From contig NZ_CP012830.1 of NCBI RefSeq assembly GCF_001307155.1, positions 5,764,501-5,828,500 of the forward strand: a stretch of 64,000 nucleotides of DNA, written 5' to 3'. Numbering within the stretch: the stretch's first letter is position 1; every line of letters begins with the position of its first letter. The notes under the pieces were generated by a model. That model searched no databases, was not told where the DNA came from, and saw only the letters and a list, made by a program, of their open reading frames with translations. Both the position numbers and the translations under genes were made by a program. Source of the DNA: Pseudomonas fluorescens. Its GTDB lineage: Bacteria > Pseudomonadota > Gammaproteobacteria > Pseudomonadales > Pseudomonadaceae. Shown here one piece after another: positions 56,450-64,000 of this stretch.

Positions 56450-57724
56450 ATGGCCGATCTCTCGATTGTCTTTGCCGGTATCAAAGCCCCCAACCCCTTC
56501 TGGCTGGCCTCCGCGCCGCCTACCGACAAGGCTTACAACGTGGTCCGTGCGTTCGAGGCTGGTTGGGGTGGCGTGGTCTGGAAAACCCTGGGTGAAGACC
56601 CGGCGGCGGTCAACGTCTCGTCGCGTTACTCCGCGCATTTTGGCGCCAACCGCGAAGTCATCGGCATCAACAACATTGAGCTGATCACTGACCGCTCGCT
56701 GGAAATCAATCTGCGGGAAATCACCCAGGTCAAAAAAGACTGGCCGGATCGTGCGCTGATCGTTTCGCTGATGGTGCCTTGCGTCGAAGAGTCGTGGAAA
56801 AACATCCTGCCGCTGGTAGAAGCCACGGGCGCCGATGGTATCGAGCTGAACTTCGGCTGCCCCCACGGCATGCCGGAACGTGGCATGGGCGCGGCAGTGG
56901 GTCAGGTGCCGGAATACGTCGAGCAAGTCACTCGCTGGTGCAAGACCTATTGCTCGCTGCCGGTAATCGTCAAACTCACGCCGAACATCACCGACATCCG
57001 TGTCGCCGCCCGGGCGGCCCACCGTGGTGGCGCCGATGCGGTGTCGCTGATCAACACCATCAACTCGATCACCAGCATCGACCTGGATCGCATGGTTGCG
57101 CATCCGATGGTTGGCAGCCAAAGCACCCACGGCGGTTACTGCGGTTCGGCGGTCAAACCGATTGCATTGAACATGGTCGCCGAAATCGCCCGCGACCCGC
57201 AGACCCAAGGCCTGCCCATTTGTGGCATCGGCGGCATTGGCAGTTGGCGTGACGCGGCCGAATTCATGGCGCTGGGCAGTGGCGCGGTGCAGGTGTGCAC
57301 GGCGGCGATGCTGCATGGTTTTCGGATCGTCGAGGAAATGAAGGACGGATTGTCCCGCTGGATGGACAGCCAAGGCTACTCAAGCGTGCAGGATTTTTCC
57401 GGGCGTGCGGTGGGCAATACCACGGACTGGAAGTACCTGGACATCAACTATCAGGTGATCGCCAAGATCGACCAGCAAGCCTGCATTGGTTGCGGCCGTT
57501 GCCACATCGCTTGTGAAGACACTTCGCACCAGGCCATCGCCAGCCTGAAACAGCCGGATGGTACCCACAAATATGAAGTGATCGATGACGAGTGCGTGGG
57601 CTGCAACCTGTGCCAGATCACTTGCCCAGTGCAGGACTGCATCGCGATGGTGCCGGTCGATAACGGGAAACCGTTTCTGGACTGGGACCATGATCCGAGG
57701 AATCCCTATCATGTCGCGGGTTGA
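56450..57724 (+). CDS. preA: NAD-dependent dihydropyrimidine dehydrogenase subunit PreA
   Basis: The 424-residue protein has a dihydroorotate-dehydrogenase-like FMN barrel ('NPFWLASAPPTDKAYNVVRAF', 'IELNFGCPHGMPERGMGAA' with its catalytic loop, 'GIGGIGSWRDAAEF') and two C-terminal 4Fe-4S sites ('CIGCGRCHIAC' and 'CVGCNLCQITCP'). It reduces uracil and thymine to the dihydro forms. The ATG follows the preT TAA directly. Confidence 0.94.
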   Translation: MADLSIVFAGIKAPNPFWLASAPPTDKAYNVVRAFEAGWGGVVWKTLGEDPAAVNVSSRYSAHFGANREVIGINNIELITDRSLEINLREITQVKKDWPDRALIVSLMVPCVEESWKNILPLVEATGADGIELNFGCPHGMPERGMGAAVGQVPEYVEQVTRWCKTYCSLPVIVKLTPNITDIRVAARAAHRGGADAVSLINTINSITSIDLDRMVAHPMVGSQSTHGGYCGSAVKPIALNMVAEIARDPQTQGLPICGIGGIGSWRDAAEFMALGSGAVQVCTAAMLHGFRIVEEMKDGLSRWMDSQGYSSVQDFSGRAVGNTTDWKYLDINYQVIAKIDQQACIGCGRCHIACEDTSHQAIASLKQPDGTHKYEVIDDECVGCNLCQITCPVQDCIAMVPVDNGKPFLDWDHDPRNPYHVAG

Positions 57725-57750
57725 GATCCGCGTCGCCTGAACTGACGCCT

Positions 57751-57839
57751 TCGCGGGCAAACCTTGCTCCTACGGATTTGTGTCGAGCCACAAATAGGTG
57801 ATCGACACTAAACCCGTAGGAGCAAGGCTTGCCCGCGAT
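57751..57839. repeat. REP-type inverted repeat, second family
   Basis: CGCGGGCAA.CCTTGCTCCTACGG at 57752-57775 pairs with GTAGGAGCAAGGCTTGCCCGCG (57816-57837). It lies between the convergent preA and TetR genes. Confidence 0.85.
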
Positions 57840-57846
57840 GACAATC

Positions 57847-58467
57847 CTACGGTTCCAACCCGATCCCCCGCAAAATCACGCTGGTCACCGTCTGCACCGC
57901 ACGCTCGAACTGCATGTCCGACAGCGGTTGATGGTCGTTGAGGATGTTGATCTGGTGATCGAAGTCAGCGTAATGCTGGGTCGAGGCCCAGATCATGTAC
58001 AGCAGGCTTGAAGGCTCCACCGGCAGGATGCGTTTGTCCTCCACCCATTGGCGAATTTTCGCTTCCTTCATCTTGGCCCAGTCGTACAGGCTGGCGTCCA
58101 GCGCCTCACCCAATGTCGGCGCACCGTGGATGATTTCATTGGCCCAGACTTTCGAGCCGTAAGGCCGGCTGCGGGAATGGTTCATCTTGGCGCGGATGTA
58201 ACTGCTGAGCACCACCCGCGGGTCATCGAACATCTCGAAGCACAGCGCGTCCTGCTTCCAGACTTCCAGCAAATCGAACAGCACCGCGCTGTACAGCTCA
58301 GCCTTGGTGCTGAAGTAGTAATGCAGATTGGAGCGCGGCAGTTGCACTTCCTTAGCGATGTCGGCCATCGCGGTGCTGCCAAAACCTTTCTCGGCGAAGA
58401 CCTTCTCGGCGGCCAGGAGGATTTTCTCGACGTTACTGCGACGGATCTCGATCTTGTGATTGCCCAT
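57847..58467 (-). CDS. RutR-like TetR-family regulator
   Basis: A 206-residue protein from ATG 58467. The helix-turn-helix is at residues 15-60 ('AAEKVFAEKGFGSTAMADIAKEVQLPRSNLHYYFSTKAELY'); the C-terminal domain ('SRSRPYGSKVWANEIIHGAP', 'MIWASTQHYADFDHQI') is of the RutR type that senses pyrimidines. It converges on preA and most likely controls the pyrimidine catabolism genes. Confidence 0.85.
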   Translation of the reverse strand: MGNHKIEIRRSNVEKILLAAEKVFAEKGFGSTAMADIAKEVQLPRSNLHYYFSTKAELYSAVLFDLLEVWKQDALCFEMFDDPRVVLSSYIRAKMNHSRSRPYGSKVWANEIIHGAPTLGEALDASLYDWAKMKEAKIRQWVEDKRILPVEPSSLLYMIWASTQHYADFDHQINILNDHQPLSDMQFERAVQTVTSVILRGIGLEP

Positions 58468-58592
58468 AAGGGCTCCCTGACAGCGGCATGGGTCAAGACT
58501 AGCATTCGCCACCTGCGAAACGAAACGTCGTACAGGGTCCGAGGCATAGGTAAACTGTCGCACCTTCCAATTTGCCTGATAGGTGCTGACCG

Positions 58593-58958
58593 ATGTTGCT
58601 GAAAAAAGCCCTGACTGTGACTGCCCTCCTCGGCTCGCTGTTCACCGCCTCCTCGGTGTTAGCTCACGCCCACCTGAAAAGCTCGACGCCGGCCGCCGAC
58701 AGCAGCGTTGCCGCACCTGCCGAATTACGCCTGGTGTTCTCCGAAGGGGTTGAAGCCAGTTTCACCAAAGTCGATATCAGCAAGGATGGCGTAGCCGTTG
58801 CCGTGAAAAGCATCGCCACCGAAAGCGCCGACAAAAAGACCCTGGTCGTCACACCCGCCGCCCCTCTGAGCGCCGGTAACTACAAGGTCGAATGGCATGC
58901 AGTGTCGGTCGACACCCATAAAAGCGCTGGCGACTACAGCTTCAAGGTGAGTCAGTAA
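58593..58958 (+). CDS. copC: Periplasmic copper-binding protein CopC
   Basis: The 121-residue protein has a signal peptide (cleaved after ...SSVLA, before His25). The mature protein begins HAHLKSS and has 'VDTHKSAGDYSF' at the C-terminus, giving the His/Asp ligands of the Cu(II) site. The Met-rich Cu(I) site is absent, as in YobA-type CopC. Three bases before copD. Confidence 0.9.
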   Translation: MLLKKALTVTALLGSLFTASSVLAHAHLKSSTPAADSSVAAPAELRLVFSEGVEASFTKVDISKDGVAVAVKSIATESADKKTLVVTPAAPLSAGNYKVEWHAVSVDTHKSAGDYSFKVSQ

Positions 58959-58961
58959 TCG

Positions 58962-59840
58962 ATGTCGAGCGCGCTGGTCCTGGGCCGCTTCCTGCATTTC
59001 ACCGTCGTGCTGATGCTGTTTGGGGCCTGTCTGTTCAGGCCCCTGCTGTTGCGCCATGAACCGCTGACCCAAGCGCTCGCGACACTCGATCAACGCCTCG
59101 CCGGGCTGAGTCGGCTGCTCGCCGGGTTCGCCTTGTTCAGCGGGGTTTGCTGGCTGCTGTTGATCACTGCCAGCATGGCCGGCTCGCTGTCGGCGGCGTT
59201 TGATTGGCCAACCGTGCAACTGGTGTTGAGCAACACCTTCTTCGGGCAGGTCTGGCGTTGGCATTTGCTGTTCAACGGGCTGTTGGTGGTCTGCCTGCTG
59301 AGCCCGCTGAGCAACTCGTTTGCGCTGCGTATGCTCCTGAGCAGCCTGCTGCTGATGACCCTCGCCCCTGTCGGTCATGGCGCGATGCTCGATGGCCTGA
59401 ATGGCCAGTTGCTGATCCTCAATCAAGTGATTCACCTGACCTGCGTCGGTGCCTGGCTGGGCGGACTCATGCTGCTGATGATGATTCTGCGGCGACCGAC
59501 GACCCACGCTGTCGAGCCGATACTGCAACGCTTCAGCGGGATCGGTTATGGGCTGGTGGCGGGTTTGCTGGTAACCGGCCTGATCAACGTCCGGGTGTTG
59601 ACCGGGGCTTTCTGGCCGACACCGCTGCTGTCAGGGTTCGCGCTGATTCTGTTGATCAAGGTGCTGTTGGTCAGCGCCATGCTTGGCCTGGCGCTGTTCA
59701 ATCGCTTGAGAATCAAGCATTGCGAGCAACGCCTGTCGACGCTGCGCACCAGCGTGATGCTGGAGTGGTTGCTGGGGATAGCGGCCGTGGCGGCAGTTTC
59801 CCTGTTGGGTACATTGCCGCCGATGGTGGCCGGTAACTGA
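58962..59840 (+). CDS. copD: Copper resistance protein CopD
   Basis: The 292-residue inner-membrane protein has about eight helices. 'RFLHFTVVLMLFGACLFRP' at the N-terminus and 'NQVIHLTCVGAWLGGLMLL' (residues 155-175) carry conserved His residues of CopD. With CopC it brings copper into the cytoplasm. Confidence 0.9.
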   Translation: MSSALVLGRFLHFTVVLMLFGACLFRPLLLRHEPLTQALATLDQRLAGLSRLLAGFALFSGVCWLLLITASMAGSLSAAFDWPTVQLVLSNTFFGQVWRWHLLFNGLLVVCLLSPLSNSFALRMLLSSLLLMTLAPVGHGAMLDGLNGQLLILNQVIHLTCVGAWLGGLMLLMMILRRPTTHAVEPILQRFSGIGYGLVAGLLVTGLINVRVLTGAFWPTPLLSGFALILLIKVLLVSAMLGLALFNRLRIKHCEQRLSTLRTSVMLEWLLGIAAVAAVSLLGTLPPMVAGN

Positions 59841-59863
59841 TCGTTCCCGCATGGGAACGATCA
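59838..59863. terminator. Hairpin at the copD/HlyD convergence
   Basis: An 11-bp perfect inverted repeat (TGATCGTTCCC/GGGAACGATCA, loop GCAT) begins in the copD stop codon. No T-run follows. It belongs to the repeat family at 45058-45088 and may slow both convergent transcripts. Confidence 0.55.
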
Positions 59864-59870
59864 TCGGCGC

Positions 59871-61022
59871 CTACGGATTGTCAGCGACGGCATTGCCTTG
59901 CCCGGACGTATCGATACTCACCACCACCGACATGCCGGGTCGCAGGCGTTCGCTTTGCGCCTGGTTCGCGTCGACGGTGATGCGCACCGGCACACGCTGG
60001 GCGATTTTGACGAAGTTGCCGGTGGCGTTGTCGGCCTGCAACAGGCTGAACTCGGAACCGGTGGCCGGTGAAATACGCTGCACCCGACCGTGAAATTTCT
60101 GGTGGTTCAGGGCGTCGACGGTGAAGGTAACCGGCTGGCCGATGTGGATGTTGTTCATCTGGGTTTCTTTCATGTTGGCGATCACCCACAACTGGCTCGG
60201 CACCAAGGCCATCAACTGCGCGCCGGAGTTGACGTAGGCGCCGAGACGCACGCCGATCTGCCCAAGCTGGCCGTCCTGCGGGGCGACCACACGGGTGTTG
60301 GACAGATCGATCCGCGCCAGCTCGACCGCCGCTTCGGCACTGGCCACCGCCGCCTCCAGCGAACCGCGATTGACGATCACCGTTTGCAGGTCCTGCCGGG
60401 CGATTTCCAGACTGGCCTGGGCCTGTGCCACCGCAGCGATGGTTTGCGCATTAGCGGCACGGGTCACGTCCAGCTCGCGCTTGGAGACCGAGCCGTCGCT
60501 GATCAACGCCTCATTACGCCGCAAGTCCGCTGCGCTTTTTTGCGCCTGGGCCTGGCTGTCGGTCAGCGCCGCCTGACGCAGCTTGATGGTCGCCTCGGCG
60601 CTGTTGCGTTGCTGCACCGCATTGGCCAGCGCAGCTTTCTGCACCGCCAGTTGCGCCAGTGACTGATCCAGACGTTGCTTGTAGATCCGGTCATCCAGCC
60701 GCACCAGCAGGTCGCCGGTCTTGACGAACTGGAAGTCCTGCACCGGCACCTCAAACACGTAGCCACTGAGCTGCGGGCCGATGATCGTTACCTGACCGCG
60801 AACCAGCGCATTTTCGGTGCTTTCGATGGCGCTGCCGAATGGCGGCAACTGCCAGGCATACAGCACGATCAGCACCCCGACGATGGCAATGCCAGCAAAG
60901 CCCAGCGACGAAATAATCCGCACCGGCAGCGAACGCGGCTCGGTGCCAGAAGTTTTAGGCGGTGCCACGCCCTCGGGAGTCGAGGCGATGGCGTTGGTGG
61001 TTGTGGTGATCGGGTCGGTCAT
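59871..61022 (-). CDS. HlyD/EmrA-family membrane fusion protein
   Basis: A 383-residue protein from ATG 61022, which overlaps the MFS gene by 4 bases. One N-terminal membrane helix (about 36-58), then the lipoyl half 'GQVTIIGPQLSGYVFEVPV', a coiled-coil hairpin (100-210), 'LSNTRVVAPQDGQLGQIGVRLG' and 'LWVIANMKETQMNNIHIGQPV'. It links the pump to an outer membrane channel. Confidence 0.9.
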   Translation of the reverse strand: MTDPITTTTNAIASTPEGVAPPKTSGTEPRSLPVRIISSLGFAGIAIVGVLIVLYAWQLPPFGSAIESTENALVRGQVTIIGPQLSGYVFEVPVQDFQFVKTGDLLVRLDDRIYKQRLDQSLAQLAVQKAALANAVQQRNSAEATIKLRQAALTDSQAQAQKSAADLRRNEALISDGSVSKRELDVTRAANAQTIAAVAQAQASLEIARQDLQTVIVNRGSLEAAVASAEAAVELARIDLSNTRVVAPQDGQLGQIGVRLGAYVNSGAQLMALVPSQLWVIANMKETQMNNIHIGQPVTFTVDALNHQKFHGRVQRISPATGSEFSLLQADNATGNFVKIAQRVPVRITVDANQAQSERLRPGMSVVVSIDTSGQGNAVADNP

Positions 61023-62686
61023 GAAGAAGAGGCACCGCTGGAAGGAACGGAAGTCGGACTGGCTGGCGCGGAAGCGACAGCCTTGGTCGTGCTCAGCAGC
61101 CACAGGCTGCGAATGAAGATCCAGAGCATGGTCAGCATCGCGATCACCGCGATCAGCATGAACACGTCGTTGTAGGCCATGACATTCGCCTCCCGGGTCG
61201 CAGCCGCTGCCAGGCTACGAATGCCCTGGGTAGTGCGGGCCGACGGGTCGGCGATACTCGATACATAACTCGCGCTGCTGCCTTGCACACGGCTGGCCAC
61301 TTGCGGGTCGACCAGGGTCAGGCGCTCGACGATATGGCTGGAATGGAATTTTTCCCGGGCGATCTGGAACGTCCCCAACAACGCAGCACCAATCAAGCCA
61401 CCGAGGTTCTGGCAAATCCCGAACAGCACGGAAAAACTCACCAGATTGCGCGGATTGGTCAACACGTTGCGGGTGCCGAGCACCATGGTCGGGCCGAGGA
61501 AAAACGTCCCGCCAAAGGCCAGTAGAAACTGGCTGAGGTACATGTTCTCCGGGCGTGTCAGGTTGGTCGAGAAACTGTCCATCACGGAACCTGTGGCCAT
61601 CAGCGCCAGAGAAATGATCAACGGCATCAACAGGTGCGAGGGATTGATCGTCAGCGCGCTGGTGGCAAGGCCAGCGACGCTGCCCACTAGCATCACCACG
61701 TAAAGGCTGTGCATCTGCTGGCTGCCCAGGTTCAGGGTTTGCAGCAAACCCACGGCCCCGGTGGACTGTTCGGTGAGCACCATACGGATGAGGATCACCG
61801 CCAATGCCAGGCGAATCATCACCCCGCTGCCCAACCAGCGGGTCATCAGCATCGGGTTGCTGCGGTTATGTTCGATGGCCAGGCCGGCCATGATCAACAC
61901 GATCGAGCCGGCCGAGGCGACGCCGATCCACGGTGCTTCGAGCCACCAATCGATACGGCCCAACGACAACACCGCACAAAGCAGCGCCACTCCACCCGCC
62001 AGCAAGGCGAAGGTCAGGAAATCGAGTTTTTCGAAAGTTTTGAAGCGGTCACCCGGCGGCAACTTGAGCATGAACACACAGCCCAGTGAGGTCAGCGCCA
62101 TGCCCAGTTCAAACAGATAGAGCCCGCGCCATTCAGCGATCTGCAACAGGTCTTCGGAGAACAACCGGGCCAGTGGCAATGCCAGTTGCGAGGTACCCAG
62201 GCCCAGCACCAGCGCCTTCATGCGCCACTTCGCCGGGAAAGCCTGCACCATGTAATACAGGCCCAGCGAACTCAGCGCCGCACCGACCATACCGTGGGCG
62301 GCGCGCACCGCAATCGCCGAACTGAGGTCGTTGACGAACAAATGGCCGAAGGTCACCAGCGCATACAACACCAGGAATACTTCAGTGAACGCCCGCAAGC
62401 CGAACTGCTGACGAAACTTCACCAGCAGCAGGTTCATCGAGACGTTGGTCATCACGTAAGCCGCTGGCAGCCAGGCCATCTCGGCGGTCGTCGCCCCCAG
62501 CGCCCCTTGCAGGTAAGGCAGGTTGGCGACCACCAACGCGTTGCCCAAACCACCGGTCAATGCCACCAGCAACCCGACCAATGCATAAGCCAAGCGCTTT
62601 GGCGTCGGGTGTAAAGGGGTCGAGGGGGAACCGGGCAAGCTTGGCCGTTCGTGGGGCTGCCAGTTGCGCGGGGCGTAGTGATCCAT
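61019..62686 (-). CDS. EmrB-type MFS drug efflux pump (DHA2 family)
   Basis: The 555-residue protein has fourteen membrane helices. 'LPYLQGALGATTAEMAWLPAAYVM' is the start of DHA2 pumps and 'AVRAAHGMVGAALSSLGLYYM' is motif C-like. With the HlyD partner it should expel hydrophobic compounds across both membranes. The pump gene comes first and the adaptor second, as in several Pseudomonas systems. Confidence 0.88.
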   Translation of the reverse strand: MDHYAPRNWQPHERPSLPGSPSTPLHPTPKRLAYALVGLLVALTGGLGNALVVANLPYLQGALGATTAEMAWLPAAYVMTNVSMNLLLVKFRQQFGLRAFTEVFLVLYALVTFGHLFVNDLSSAIAVRAAHGMVGAALSSLGLYYMVQAFPAKWRMKALVLGLGTSQLALPLARLFSEDLLQIAEWRGLYLFELGMALTSLGCVFMLKLPPGDRFKTFEKLDFLTFALLAGGVALLCAVLSLGRIDWWLEAPWIGVASAGSIVLIMAGLAIEHNRSNPMLMTRWLGSGVMIRLALAVILIRMVLTEQSTGAVGLLQTLNLGSQQMHSLYVVMLVGSVAGLATSALTINPSHLLMPLIISLALMATGSVMDSFSTNLTRPENMYLSQFLLAFGGTFFLGPTMVLGTRNVLTNPRNLVSFSVLFGICQNLGGLIGAALLGTFQIAREKFHSSHIVERLTLVDPQVASRVQGSSASYVSSIADPSARTTQGIRSLAAAATREANVMAYNDVFMLIAVIAMLTMLWIFIRSLWLLSTTKAVASAPASPTSVPSSGASSS

Positions 62687-62769
62687 GGCGTGGCCTTGTC
62701 ATCGGTAATGAAGGCAGTAAACCTGAGCCAGAGATTTCTTGCCAGTTCGCCGCACGGCAACCACCGATT

Positions 62770-63570
62770 TCAAGCCTTGAGCAGCATGTAGCCGGCCACC
62801 ATCAGGCACACACTGGCAAACCCCACTTGAAGAGCCCGGGCCGGAACCCGGGCGCACAGTCGCCGCCCCACGACCATCCCGGCGATGCTCGCGGCGATAA
62901 AAGCCGCGCCCTGGGCATCGATGGTCACCCCGGCATGAAAGGCGCCGATCACTCCGGTTGCCGAGATCAAACTGATCACCATCAATGAAGTGGCGATGAT
63001 GCCGCGCATCTGTACGTCGGTCAGTTGTTTGAATGCCGGCACGATCAGGAAACCGCCACCAACCCCGAGCAAGCCTGAAACCACGCCGGTCACCGCCCCC
63101 AATGCAGCCAGGGTTGCGGTGCATTTGGCGGTCCAGGAAAAGCGCCCGGTTTGTTGATCGAGCATGCAGTTCTTCTGGCCCCAGTTGGCGTGGCCGTGAT
63201 CGCTCGGCCCCGCTTGCGGCTTTTCTCGCCGCAGCATCCGCCAGGCGATCATGATCATCAGCAGACTGAACAGGATCATCAGGACTTTTTCCGGCAACTG
63301 ATGGGCGAAGTAGATGCCCACCGGCGAGAACACCGCCCCCAGCAACGCAATCAACAACGCCGCACGGTAACGCACCAACCCATGGCGCAAGCCGTCGATG
63401 GCACCGACCGCCGCGGCACTGCCCACCGCAAACAACGCCACCGGCGCTGCCTGGGTCATGCTCCAGCCCAGCCCGAGCACCAGGGCCGGGACTGCAAGAA
63501 TGCCCCCGCCGGCCCCGGTCAGTCCCAGGATCAGGCCCATCACCACACCAAACAATGTCGCCAGCAGCAT
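62770..63570 (-). CDS. TSUP-family permease (sulfite exporter TauE/SafE)
   Basis: The 266-residue membrane protein has eight helices and two motifs: 'GLILGLTGAGGGILAVPAL' and 'GVVSGLLGVGGGFLIVPAF'. It lies 9 bases after the SQR-like gene, so it likely exports sulfur species made by that enzyme. Confidence 0.88.
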   Translation of the reverse strand: MLLATLFGVVMGLILGLTGAGGGILAVPALVLGLGWSMTQAAPVALFAVGSAAAVGAIDGLRHGLVRYRAALLIALLGAVFSPVGIYFAHQLPEKVLMILFSLLMIMIAWRMLRREKPQAGPSDHGHANWGQKNCMLDQQTGRFSWTAKCTATLAALGAVTGVVSGLLGVGGGFLIVPAFKQLTDVQMRGIIATSLMVISLISATGVIGAFHAGVTIDAQGAAFIAASIAGMVVGRRLCARVPARALQVGFASVCLMVAGYMLLKA

Positions 63571-63579
63571 AGGGTTTTC

Positions 63580-64000
63580 TCAATCGACCTTGGACACACG
63601 AGTCAGCCACTCACGACCTTTGAGCATGCCGTTCCAGTAAAACCACGGCAGCAGCGTCGCCTTGAGAAACCATGCCGAACGCCGCGCCACAGTCGGCTCG
63701 AGGGGAAAAGTCGGCAGCAGCTTACCGGCATAGCCGAACTCGGCGAGTATCACCTTGCCCTTCTCCACCGTCAGCGGGCAGGAGCCATAACCGTCGTATT
63801 TCAGCGGCAAGGGTTGCTGTTTGCGCAAGGCCAGCACGTTCTCCGCCACCACGACGATTTGCTTGCGCACCGCGGCGGCAGTCTTGGCGTTGCTGGTAGA
63901 GCAGACATCGCCGAGGGCGAACACGTCCGGATAACGCACATGCTGCAAACTGTGGACGTCCACTTCGCACCAGCCAGCGGCATCGGCAAGCGAACTCTGG
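63580..64000 (-). CDS. Sulfide:quinone-oxidoreductase-like flavoprotein, C-terminal part
   Basis: The last 139 codons of a gene that enters from the right edge. 'YPDVFALGDVCSTSNAKTAAAVRKQ' is the FAD-binding C-terminal motif of SQR/FCSD-type enzymes, and 'YDGYGSCPLTVEKGKVILAEFGY' follows, as in pseudomonad SQRs. The C-terminus 'LLPWFYWNGMLKGREWL' is amphipathic, for membrane contact. It oxidises sulfide and passes electrons to quinone; the permease next door fits. Confidence 0.8.
   Translation of the reverse strand, partial: QSSLADAAGWCEVDVHSLQHVRYPDVFALGDVCSTSNAKTAAAVRKQIVVVAENVLALRKQQPLPLKYDGYGSCPLTVEKGKVILAEFGYAGKLLPTFPLEPTVARRSAWFLKATLLPWFYWNGMLKGREWLTRVSKVD

Noticed and set aside
55433..57373. 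646-codon open frame antisense to preT/preA
   Set aside because: It spans two genes with clear homology on the other strand and has the skewed composition of a third-position GC shadow.
1..64000. CRISPR arrays, insertion sequences, transposases and tRNA genes
   Set aside because: No regularly spaced repeat array, no transposase-like protein and no cloverleaf was seen on reading; short tRNA genes could still be missed by eye.

Overview
The window is a piece of a Pseudomonas chromosome, most like the P. fluorescens group. The evidence is the GC-rich codon use, REP-type repeats built on 'GGCGAGGGAGCTTGCTCCCGC', and host genes with typical pseudomonad arrangement (ybiT, pssA, the preT/preA pyrimidine catabolism cluster, copC/copD). 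All functions are read from sequence and from knowledge of families; no search was run.

Positions 1 to about 40,690 are one lambdoid siphovirus-type prophage whose tail and lysis end lies beyond the left edge. On the minus strand, reading from 18.4 kb down to 1: cro, a Rha-family regulator, two replication genes (the initiator-like gene holds a five-iteron origin candidate), a winged-helix protein, DUF1367, NinG, a possible late regulator, two holin-like membrane proteins, terminase small and large subunits, DUF4055 portal, MuF-type head protein, scaffold, capsid, connectors, and the start of a tail tube gene. On the plus strand, reading right: cI (18.5 kb), a block of lysogeny-side accessory genes (19.3-23.0 kb), a second pair of CI operators with an early promoter (23.08 kb), a 630-nt leader with a boxA-like sequence, small early genes, recT and a YqaJ-type exonuclease, a long accessory region (30-39 kb), xis and int. 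Integration lies immediately 5' of ybiT.

The prophage is rich in cargo: a CsrA/RsmA homologue, a DUF2625 gene with its own promoter and terminator, secreted and lipoprotein genes, a VOC-fold protein, a two-gene DUF6932 module in the rexAB position preceded by a 42-bp palindrome, a DUF7662-EVE-HNH endonuclease convergent with a PAPS-reductase-like protein, an AT-rich gene with a HEPN-like motif that has interrupted a DUF4406 gene, an ASCH protein, and a transglycosylase-like protein. Three copies of a 36-37 bp palindrome are scattered through the prophage, two of them in frame inside genes.

From 40.7 kb the chromosome resumes: ybiT, pssA, a TetR/DUF1348 pair, a TSUP permease, nudC, a crotonase, a YeeE/YedE pair and a DHH phosphoesterase. 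The reductive pyrimidine degradation locus follows (carbamoylase, NCS1 transporter, dihydropyrimidinase, preT, preA, RutR-like regulator), then copC/copD, an EmrA/EmrB-type efflux pair, and a TSUP permease next to the C-terminal end of a sulfide:quinone-oxidoreductase-like protein. The pyrimidine genes form a full route: uptake, reduction of uracil/thymine by PreTA, ring opening by dihydropyrimidinase, decarbamoylation by the carbamoylase.
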